From positions 1 to 7,464 of the forward strand of contig JASHWA010000614.1 of assembly GCA_030044325.1 (NCBI GenBank): a stretch of 7,464 nt of DNA, written 5' to 3'. The notes beneath the pieces were generated by a model. The model was not told where the DNA came from and did no database searches. It saw only the letters and a list, made by a program, of their open reading frames with translations. Shown in pieces: positions 1-5,930 of the stretch (positions are counted from its first letter, which is position 1; every line of letters starts with the position of its first letter). The position numbers and the translations under genes are program-made. This stretch comes from Bryobacteraceae bacterium. GTDB taxonomy: Bacteria; Acidobacteriota; Terriglobia; Bryobacterales; Bryobacteraceae.

Positions 1-218
1 AGCTCGCCATACGACAGCGCGCCCGTCAACGTCATGAACCCGGTGACCACCCACGCCGCCAGCAGCCATCCCGCGCTGCCCAAATATCTCGCCATCTCCG
101 CGCTGACGATAAAAATCCCCGAGCCGACCATCGACCCGATCACCACCATGGTCGAGTCGTACAGCCCCAGCCCGCGCGTAAACTCGGAATCGATCGCGGT
201 GGAGGTTTGCGTCTGCAT
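1..218 (-). CDS. APC-family amino acid/polyamine permease, N-terminal part (cut by window edge)
   Basis: Only the first 72 codons lie in the window; the gene runs off the left edge. The translation begins MQTQTSTAIDSEFTRGLGLY and then carries GSMVGSGIF at residues 28-36. This is the glycine-rich break in the first membrane helix that binds the substrate carboxylate/amine in APC-superfamily transporters. A second hydrophobic segment (about residues 46-68) follows. The protein should be an inner-membrane amino acid or polyamine transporter; the substrate cannot be told from this fragment. The start is the ATG at 216-218: an in-frame TGA lies only two codons upstream, so the frame cannot extend further. 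No clear Shine-Dalgarno sequence precedes it. It is transcribed divergently from the O-antigen ligase-like gene. Family assignment is firm, the subfamily is not. Confidence 0.85.
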   Translation of the reverse strand, partial: MQTQTSTAIDSEFTRGLGLYDSTMVVIGSMVGSGIFIVSAEMARYLGSAGWLLAAWVVTGFMTLTGALSYGE

Positions 219-300
219 GCCGAATCAACCCGCAGCGGAGCCGCGCGCGTAAGCAAGCGGCCGTCCGAGCGTTCTAATACAGTATCATGAGTGCGTCGGC
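219..300. promoter_or_regulatory. Divergent intergenic region with AT-rich promoter-like patch
   Basis: These 82 bases separate two divergent genes and must hold both sets of start signals. Most of it is GC-rich, but 275-289 is AT-rich. It contains TAATAC (275-280), a passable -10 element for the rightward gene, and ATACAGTAT (277-285), an inverted repeat of ATAC/GTAT around one base. No convincing -35 element is seen at 16-18 bases from it. An ATG at 287-289 opens a five-codon frame ending in TGA at 302-304, overlapping the ATG at 301. Promoter function is inferred from position and base composition only. Confidence 0.35.
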
Positions 301-1560
301 ATGAATTTCCGTCGCGATCTCCCGTTGTGTCTGACCGCAGCCGCCTCCGTCTCCGCGCTCATCTCCATCGCGGCCTCGGAAATTCTGGTCGCCGCGGCGA
401 TCCTCTCGATGCTCGCGACGCGCCAGCGCTGGCGCATTCCGCCGATCTGGCTCCCCCTTGTGCTGTTCATCGCCGGGACATTTCTGTCGCTGGCCGTCAA
501 CGGCCACTATGAGCAGGGCTGGCCGCAGATTCGCAAGTTTTTCGTCTATTCGCTATTGTTCTTAGTCGCGAGCACCTTCCGCAGCGCCGCCCAGCTTCGC
601 ACCCTCGCCCTCGCCTGGACCGCCGCCGCCGCCGCTTCCGCGGCCTGGGCGCTCAACCAGTTCTACAACAAGTACGAAGACGCCATCGAAGCGCACCAGG
701 ATTTCTATCAGGCCTACGTCGCCGACCGCATCACCGGATTCACCACCCACTGGATGACGTTCAGCGAACAAATGATGATCGTCCTGCTGGTCGTCGGCGC
801 ACTGGTGTTGTTTTCGAACACGGGACGCTGGACCGCATGGCTCCTCGCCGCCGGCGCGTTGCTCTCCATCGCGCTCATCGCCGCCGAAACGCGCAGCGTC
901 TGGTTCGCCGCAGCCGCCGGCGCCGCCTGGCTGCTTTGGTTCTGGAAACGCTGGACCCTCATCGCCATCCCCGTCATCGCCGCGATCGTTCTGCTTATCA
1001 ATCCTTTCGAAATCGGCACGCGCCTGATCTCCGCCTTCAAACCGAACGGCGATCTCGATTCGAACGCGCACCGCCGCATGTGCCGCCTCATCGGCTATCA
1101 GATGATCAAAGCGCACCCGGTGTTTGGCATCGGACCCGAACAGGTCGCCTGGCAATATCTCAATTACCTTCCGCCGGGAACCAGGCTGCCGCTGCCCAAG
1201 GGATACTATCAGCACCTGCACAACATTTATATCCACTACGCAGCGGAGCTCGGAATTCCGGCGATGCTCGCCATGGTGTGGATGCTCCTCCAGCCGTTAT
1301 ATGATTTTTCCCGTGCGCTCATGCGGGCGCCACCGGCTTCGCCCTTTCGCTGGGTGCTGCACGCCGGAATCGCCGTGATCATCGCGATTCTCGCCGGCGG
1401 AATCTTCGAAAAGAACATCGGCGACAGCCACGTGCTGCTGATGTTCGTAGCCGTGGTCGGCTGCGGATACGCCGCTATCGCCGCACAGGAGAATGTGCTC
1501 GAAAACGAATTTTCTAAAAACACCCCCGGCCGCGGCGCCCTCTTGGGCCGAGCGGTTTAA
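301..1560 (+). CDS. O-antigen ligase/polymerase family membrane protein (Wzy_C-like)
   Basis: A 419-residue polytopic inner-membrane protein. I count roughly 10-11 hydrophobic segments: about 13-38, 49-66, 79-92, 101-119, 157-172, 178-195, 199-216, 218-234, 318-335, 352-368 and 375-394. A large periplasmic loop at about 235-317 is the hallmark of the O-antigen ligase/polymerase family. Family-type motifs are ETRS at 196-199 (conserved Arg), HPVFGIGPE at 272-280 and HLHNIYIHYAAELG at 305-318, the region holding the catalytic His of WaaL-type enzymes. Such proteins transfer or polymerise undecaprenyl-linked glycans in the periplasm. Ligase, polymerase or protein O-glycosylating oligosaccharyltransferase cannot be separated by sequence alone. 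The ATG at 301 has only a weak GAG upstream. No glycosyltransferases are visible next to it, so it is not in an obvious polysaccharide cluster. The next gene follows after 34 bp on the same strand. Confidence 0.85.
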   Translation: MNFRRDLPLCLTAAASVSALISIAASEILVAAAILSMLATRQRWRIPPIWLPLVLFIAGTFLSLAVNGHYEQGWPQIRKFFVYSLLFLVASTFRSAAQLRTLALAWTAAAAASAAWALNQFYNKYEDAIEAHQDFYQAYVADRITGFTTHWMTFSEQMMIVLLVVGALVLFSNTGRWTAWLLAAGALLSIALIAAETRSVWFAAAAGAAWLLWFWKRWTLIAIPVIAAIVLLINPFEIGTRLISAFKPNGDLDSNAHRRMCRLIGYQMIKAHPVFGIGPEQVAWQYLNYLPPGTRLPLPKGYYQHLHNIYIHYAAELGIPAMLAMVWMLLQPLYDFSRALMRAPPASPFRWVLHAGIAVIIAILAGGIFEKNIGDSHVLLMFVAVVGCGYAAIAAQENVLENEFSKNTPGRGALLGRAV

Positions 1561-1581
1561 AGAATCTCTTTACCGAGTTTC

Positions 1582-1586
1582 AGGAG
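1582..1586 (+). promoter_or_regulatory. Ribosome binding site deciding the acyl-CoA ligase start
   Basis: AGGAG sits 8 bases before the ATG at 1595. It favours that start over the in-frame ATG at 1493, which would add 34 residues, overlap the preceding gene by 68 bp and has no comparable site. Confidence 0.85.
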
Positions 1587-1594
1587 AACGAAAA

Positions 1595-3229
1595 ATGCAA
1601 CCAGGCCTGATGATGAACACGCCGCTCACGCTCACCCCGATGTTAGAGCGCGCCGCGCGCCTGTTCCCCAATAAAGAAATCGTCTCGCGAACCGATTCGG
1701 GTACGCATCGCTACACCTACGCGGATTTCCACGCCCGCACCCATCGCCTCGCCTGGGCGATGAAGCGCATGGGAATCGAGCCCGGCGATCGCGTCGGCAG
1801 CTTGTGCTGGAACAGCTTCCGCCATCTTGAACTGTACTTCGCCGTCCCCTGCTACGGCGCCGTTCTGCACACGCTCAACCTGCGTCTGGCGCCCGACCAG
1901 CTCGCCTATATCATCAATCACGCCGGCGACCAGGTGATTTTCGTCGACGCGTCGCTGCTTCCCTTGCTCGAACAGATCCGCCCCGAGCTGACCACCGTTC
2001 GCGAGATCGTCGTCATGGATGACCACGGCCCGTACGAACAAATGCTCGCGGCTTCACCCTCCGATCCGTATCCCTGGCCCGATCTCGACGAGCAAGCCGC
2101 CTGCGCCACCTGCTACACCTCCGGCACCACCGGCCATCCCAAGGGAGTCCTCTACACGCACCGGTCTCTGGTGCTGCACAGCTACGCGATCGCCATGGCC
2201 GATTCCTTCGCGCTCAGCGAACGCGACACCGTGCTTCAGCTCGTCCCCATGTTTCACGCCAACGGCTGGGGCATTCCCTTCGCCGCCGTGATGGTCGGAT
2301 CGACAATCGTTTTCTGCGGCCGTCACCTGCAACCCGCCGACATCGCGCAAATGATCGAATCCCAGCGCGTCACCTTCACCGCCGGCGTCCCTACACTATG
2401 GATGGGTCTCTACAGCCTGCTCGAACACGAGAAGCACGATATTGCGACCCTCCGCAGCATCGTCTGCGCCGGCAGCGCGCTTCCGCGCCAGTTCGTCGAA
2501 TGGTACGAGCAGAAATTCGGTGTCCGTTTCATGCTCGCCTGGGGCATGACCGAAACCACGCCCATTGCCACCGTCGTCGCGCTCAAAAAACATCTCGAAG
2601 CGCTCACCGCCAAGGATCGCTACGATCTGCTCGCGCGTCACGGCCTGCCCATCGCCGGAATCGAGGTGCGCATCGTCGATGAATCGGGCAAGGAGCTCCC
2701 CTGGGATGGATCGACCATGGGCGAACTTCAGGTCCGCGGCCCGTGGGTCACCAGCGGCTACTACAACGATCCGCGCGGCGCAGAGCGCGGTCAGCTCGAG
2801 TCCTTCATGCAAGGATGGTTCCGCACCGGCGACGTCGCCACCATCGATTGCGAAGGCTACATCCAGATCATGGACCGCACCAAGGACCTGGTGAAAAGCG
2901 GCGGCGAATGGATCTCGAGCGTTGATCTCGAAAACGCGATCATGGCGCATCCCAAAGTGATGGAAGCCGCGGTGATCGCCGTCGCACATCCCAAGTGGCA
3001 GGAGCGGCCCGTAGCCGCCGTGGCGCCGCTGCCGCAGTTTCGCGATCAGATTACCAAGGAAGAGATTTTGACATTCCTCGAAGGCCGCGTCGCCAAATGG
3101 TGGCTGCCCGACGACGTCGTGTTCATCGAAGCGGTTCCCAAAACCAGCGTAGGCAAATTCAACAAGCGCGCACTCCGCGAACAGTTTAAGGATTATTCCT
3201 TGCCCGGAGAATCCGCCCAAACAGTATAA
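1595..3229 (+). CDS. Fatty acid-CoA ligase (AMP-binding, ANL superfamily)
   Basis: A 544-residue cytoplasmic enzyme that adenylates a fatty acid with ATP and passes the acyl group to CoA. The core motifs are all present. The phosphate-binding loop YTSGTTGHPKG is at 174-184 and AWGMTETTP at 315-323, with conserved T319/E320. GWFRTGD ends at D413, the ribose-binding Asp. The hinge region DRTKDLVKSGGEW is at 427-439, and KTSVGKF supplies the catalytic lysine K521. HANGW at 221-225 matches the segment that carries the gate tryptophan in the Thermus thermophilus long-chain acyl-CoA synthetase. Length and many stretches (for example SSVDLENA and HPKWQERP) also agree with that enzyme as I recall it. 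Medium- to long-chain substrate is therefore likely, but chain length is not proven. It has no signal peptide. Spacing of 34 bp from the upstream gene allows an operon, though the functions are not clearly linked. Confidence 0.95.
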   Translation: MQPGLMMNTPLTLTPMLERAARLFPNKEIVSRTDSGTHRYTYADFHARTHRLAWAMKRMGIEPGDRVGSLCWNSFRHLELYFAVPCYGAVLHTLNLRLAPDQLAYIINHAGDQVIFVDASLLPLLEQIRPELTTVREIVVMDDHGPYEQMLAASPSDPYPWPDLDEQAACATCYTSGTTGHPKGVLYTHRSLVLHSYAIAMADSFALSERDTVLQLVPMFHANGWGIPFAAVMVGSTIVFCGRHLQPADIAQMIESQRVTFTAGVPTLWMGLYSLLEHEKHDIATLRSIVCAGSALPRQFVEWYEQKFGVRFMLAWGMTETTPIATVVALKKHLEALTAKDRYDLLARHGLPIAGIEVRIVDESGKELPWDGSTMGELQVRGPWVTSGYYNDPRGAERGQLESFMQGWFRTGDVATIDCEGYIQIMDRTKDLVKSGGEWISSVDLENAIMAHPKVMEAAVIAVAHPKWQERPVAAVAPLPQFRDQITKEEILTFLEGRVAKWWLPDDVVFIEAVPKTSVGKFNKRALREQFKDYSLPGESAQTV

Positions 3230-3340
3230 ATTCTCTCCCCCTGGCCGATGCAATAGTGTGGGCGATGTTCCGCCGACTGAGGCGTGATCGTGAGATCGCG
3301 CGTTCGCCTGGATCTCACACAAAGTCGCCAGGAGAGAAGT
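3230..3340 (+). promoter_or_regulatory. Structured leader of the tonB-like gene
   Basis: This 111-base gap ends at the GTG start of the TonB-like gene. It contains a perfect 8-bp inverted repeat, GTGAGATC (3290-3297) and GATCTCAC (3311-3318). The 13-base loop can add a GCG/CGC helix (3298-3300 with 3305-3307). An outer GGCG (3281-3284) could pair with CGCC (3326-3329), which directly abuts the AGGAG at 3330. GGCG at 3261-3264 and CGCC at 3271-3274 offer competing short pairings. No run of T follows, so it does not look like a terminator. It could be an mRNA element controlling translation, or a DNA operator. A promoter may lie near 3200-3230 (TTGCCC, then TATAAA 19 bases later), but this is weak. 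Confidence 0.45.
3330..3334 (+). promoter_or_regulatory. Ribosome binding site deciding the tonB-like GTG start
   Basis: AGGAG (within AGGAGAG) lies 6 bases before the GTG at 3341. An earlier in-frame GTG at 3284 would add 19 polar residues before the membrane segment, lacks such a site and would place the stem-loop inside the coding region. Confidence 0.75.
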
Positions 3341-4261
3341 GTGCTGCAACTCGAAACTCAGCCCGCGTCGCCGCGATCGTTCACCATCAGCGCGGTGGTT
3401 CACGCCATCGCGATTGCGCTGCTCGTTACGATCCATTTCGCGCCGGCGGAAATGACCAAGCGCGTCTTGCATGTCGCACTCCTCGCGCCATCGCCCGAAC
3501 CGGCGCCGCACATCGCCAAAGTCCCGCGCCCGCGCGTTTTTCGGCCTGTGGTCCCCGCTCCCAAGCGAATCGAACCGAAAGTGGTCCTCGACGCGCCGCC
3601 CGCCATCGCGCTGCCACGCCCCGCTCTGCCTTTGGCGCCCGAAACTCCGCGCATCGCCGCGGCCGCGCCGCCGATGAAAATCGACAACCTGGCCGAAATT
3701 CACGCCGCGCCCGCACCCGCGCCTCCGAAAATCGCATTGCAACCCGCCGGCTTTTCCGCCGCCGAAACTTCCCCGGGGAAGCGCCCGCGCGCAACTGCAT
3801 CCACCGGAGCGTTCGAATCCGCGGAAACCGCACATGCCGCTGCGCCGCGCTCTATGGTTCGATCCGGCGCATTTTCTTCAGTCGCCGCGGAGCACGTTGA
3901 ATCCGTCAGGCGATCGATTTCGAGCGGCGCGTTCGGCGACACCGTCGTCGCGCAAGCCGCGCCCGCTCGCATCGAAACGCGCCCCGCCGCGGCCATCCCC
4001 CTCGAAATTCTGTTTAAGCCGAAGCCGGCCTACAGCGCCGAAGCCCAGCGGCTCCGTATCGAAGGCGAAGTGGAGCTCGAAATCGTGTTTGCAGCCTCCG
4101 GCCAACCGCGCGTTTTGCGCGTGGTGCGCGGCTTAGGCCACGGACTGGATGAAAATGCGATCGACGCCGCGCGCGGCATTCGTTTCCGCCCCGCGCAGGC
4201 GGACGGCCGCGCGGTCGATTCCACCGCCATCGTGCACATCGTTTTTGAACTCGCCTATTGA
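3341..4261 (+). CDS. TonB-like energy transducer with internal 20-residue repeats
   Basis: A 306-residue protein (GTG start) with the order expected of TonB. A short cytoplasmic tail is followed by one membrane anchor at about 14-32 and a long Pro/Ala-rich periplasmic linker from about 45 to 218. The C-terminal TonB domain spans about 219-306. In that domain, KPKPAY (226-231), IEGEVELEIVF (240-250), LDENAIDAARGIRFRPA (269-285) and a final VHIVFEL strand fit the family well. TonB proteins couple ExbB/ExbD proton flow to outer-membrane receptors; neither ExbBD nor a receptor gene is visible here. The linker holds four units of exactly 20 residues (135-214), each with Phe at position 4 and Arg at position 16. 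The stop codon overlaps the ribosome binding site of the next gene, so the two are likely translated from one message. It could instead serve as a protein-protein adaptor unrelated to iron uptake. Confidence 0.88.
   Translation: MLQLETQPASPRSFTISAVVHAIAIALLVTIHFAPAEMTKRVLHVALLAPSPEPAPHIAKVPRPRVFRPVVPAPKRIEPKVVLDAPPAIALPRPALPLAPETPRIAAAAPPMKIDNLAEIHAAPAPAPPKIALQPAGFSAAETSPGKRPRATASTGAFESAETAHAAAPRSMVRSGAFSSVAAEHVESVRRSISSGAFGDTVVAQAAPARIETRPAAAIPLEILFKPKPAYSAEAQRLRIEGEVELEIVFAASGQPRVLRVVRGLGHGLDENAIDAARGIRFRPAQADGRAVDSTAIVHIVFELAY
3743..3982 (+). repeat. Four tandem 60-bp (20-codon) degenerate repeats inside the tonB-like gene
   Basis: The units start at 3743, 3803, 3863 and 3923, each exactly 60 bases apart. 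They begin PAGF, TGAF, SGAF and SGAF. Phe is always at unit position 4 and Arg always at position 16. Units 1 and 2 share AET at positions 7-9; units 2 and 3 share His at position 11. The DNA copies have diverged considerably, so the periodicity is kept mainly at protein level. That suggests an old duplication held by selection rather than recent slippage. Confidence 0.75.
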
Positions 4262-4264
4262 GGA
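4260..4264 (+). promoter_or_regulatory. Ribosome binding site overlapping the tonB-like stop codon
   Basis: GAGGA shares its first two bases with the TGA at 4259-4261 and lies 5 bases before the ATG at 4270. It favours this ATG over a TTG four codons upstream in the same frame and points to translational coupling. Confidence 0.8.
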
Positions 4265-4269
4265 TTGCC

Positions 4270-5895
4270 ATGAAGAAACTTTTCGCACTTCTGTTCGCCC
4301 TGGCGCCGCTTCAAGCCGCCGACGCGTCGAGCGCGGTCGATCGCCTGCTCGACCGCATCGTCCAAAGGGAAAACGCGTTTCTCGATTCGATCAAAGCCCG
4401 CACGCCGCTGATCGAAACCTACATCCAGGAAACGCCCGAGAACGCTTCCACCGACGCGCGGCCCACTAAAGATCACTATTTCCTGGGCCGTTTTCGCCTG
4501 GCCGAAGAAGTTTCCTACGAGCCCCTGGTGGAACGCACCGACGCGCCCCCAAAAACCCCGAAGCATGCGAAAAATCAGCCCATGACGTTCCTTCCGCGCG
4601 GCTTCGCGCAGATGGCCGTCATCGATCTGCACGATTTCAATCGCCAGACCTACACGTTCGATTACGTGCGCCGCGAATTCCTGGGTGAAGTCCGCTGCCT
4701 GGTGTTCGACGTCGCGCCTATCCGCCGCGGGCAGCCGGGGAAATTCGTCGGCCGCATCTGGGTGGAGGATCGTGACAACTCGATCGTGCGCTTCAACGGC
4801 ACCTACGTCCGCAACCCGCCGCCCAAAAACGCGGTTCCCGAACGCTACTTTCATTTCGATAGCTGGCGCGTGAACATCGCGCCGGACCAGTGGGCGCCTG
4901 CGCAGATTTATATCGAGGAAGAGCCGGAGGTCGGCACCATCGACAACGGAACGCGCCGCTTTAAAGCCCAGTCGCGCATCTGGGATTACGTTTCCGCGCG
5001 CGCCAACAAGCTCGAGGAGCTCACCGCCATTCTGGTCGACAGCCACAGCGGCATAAAAGACGACGCCGCGCCCAAAGACATTTCCCCGCTCGAAAGCCAG
5101 CGGGACTGGGAACGCCAGGCCGAGGAAAACCTGATCGAGCGCCTCGAAAAAGGGGGCTTAATCGCGCCCGCCGGTCCCGTTGACGAGGTTTTGAACGCCG
5201 TGGTCAACAACCTGATCGTCTCGGCCAATCTCAACGTCGACGCGCACTGCCGCGTGCTGATGACCACCCCCATCGAGACGTTTTCGATCGGCCACACCAT
5301 CGTCATCAGCCGCGGCCTCATTGATGTTCTGCCTGACGAAGCCAGCTTGGCTCTGGTCCTGGCTGACGAGCTTTCGCATATCGCGCTGGGCCATCCTACC
5401 CCCACGCAGTTCGCGTTCCGAAATCAAACCATGCTGAGCGACGCCGAGCTTTTGCAGCGCTTCCGTTTCCAGCGCGCCCCCGAACAGATGGCCGCGGCGG
5501 GAAAAAAGACCATCGAAATCATAAAGGCGTCGCCGTATCAGAAAACGTCCAATGCCGGATTGTTTCTGAAAGCGCTCGGCGCGCGCAGCCAGGCCCTGCC
5601 GCGCCTGTTGCAGGCCAATCTCGGCAACCAGGTGGCCAACGCGGACGCGCTCGGCCGCCTGGCCGAATTCGCTTCCGCCGCGCCGGCGCTCGACGATCAG
5701 AAACTCGAACAGATCGCCGCGCTCCCGCTCGGCTCGCGGGTGAAAGTGAACCCGTGGAACAACCAGTTGAGCCTGGTGAAAACGCGCCCCCTCTCGCTGC
5801 TATCGTCGCGCGAAAAAATGCCCTTCGAAGTGACGCCGTTCGTGCTGTATCTGACGCGGGTCGGAAATGATCAGCCGCAAAGGAACGCTAATTGA
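4270..5895 (+). CDS. Exported LolA-like/M48 peptidase-like protein with degenerate HExxH (DELSH)
   Basis: A 541-residue exported protein. A Sec signal peptide (MKKLFALLFALAPLQAADA, cleavage near residue 16 or 17) is followed by an N-terminal region of about 20-260. This is rich in beta-type stretches such as GRIWVEDRDNSIVRF (161-175) and FHFDSWRVNIAP (194-205), reminiscent of the LolA/lipoprotein-sorting fold. From about 300 the sequence follows M48 metallopeptidases: VDEVLNAVVNNLIVSANL, then HTIVISRGLIDVLPDEASLALVLA, then DELSHIALGH (366-375). In active M48 enzymes that last motif is HExxH. Here the first zinc-binding His is Asp366; Glu367 and His370 remain. The usual downstream ExxAD is also unclear: PEQMAAAGKK at 404-413 is the best candidate and lacks the Asp. 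It is therefore probably a pseudo-peptidase or uses a changed metal site. It lies 8 bp behind the TonB-like gene. A periplasmic role in lipoprotein or outer-membrane quality control is a guess. Confidence 0.75.
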   Translation: MKKLFALLFALAPLQAADASSAVDRLLDRIVQRENAFLDSIKARTPLIETYIQETPENASTDARPTKDHYFLGRFRLAEEVSYEPLVERTDAPPKTPKHAKNQPMTFLPRGFAQMAVIDLHDFNRQTYTFDYVRREFLGEVRCLVFDVAPIRRGQPGKFVGRIWVEDRDNSIVRFNGTYVRNPPPKNAVPERYFHFDSWRVNIAPDQWAPAQIYIEEEPEVGTIDNGTRRFKAQSRIWDYVSARANKLEELTAILVDSHSGIKDDAAPKDISPLESQRDWERQAEENLIERLEKGGLIAPAGPVDEVLNAVVNNLIVSANLNVDAHCRVLMTTPIETFSIGHTIVISRGLIDVLPDEASLALVLADELSHIALGHPTPTQFAFRNQTMLSDAELLQRFRFQRAPEQMAAAGKKTIEIIKASPYQKTSNAGLFLKALGARSQALPRLLQANLGNQVANADALGRLAEFASAAPALDDQKLEQIAALPLGSRVKVNPWNNQLSLVKTRPLSLLSSREKMPFEVTPFVLYLTRVGNDQPQRNAN

Positions 5896-5930
5896 ATCGG
5901 CGTTTATAGGCGTTCATTCGCGGCTGGATT

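Noticed and set aside
1493..1594. Upstream ATG start for the acyl-CoA ligase
   Set aside because: It would overlap the preceding gene and add residues not typical of the family, while the ATG at 1595 has AGGAG at ideal spacing.
3207..3235. Possible terminator after the acyl-CoA ligase (GAGAAT paired with ATTCTC)
   Set aside because: Only a 6-bp, AT-rich stem with a 17-base loop and no T-run following; too weak to call.
2396..3835. 479-codon open frame on the minus strand
   Set aside because: It lies antisense to the acyl-CoA ligase and the tonB-like gene, both of which have clear family motifs and ribosome sites. Its product is Arg/Gly-rich with no recognisable domain, typical of shadow frames in GC-rich DNA.
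4255..5046. 263-codon open frame on the minus strand
   Set aside because: Antisense to the LolA/M48-like gene; no motif and no convincing start, so a composition artefact.
5883..5930. Possible bidirectional terminator between the convergent genes
   Set aside because: GAACGC and GCGTTC can pair, but over a long loop with a short stem and no clear T-run on either strand.
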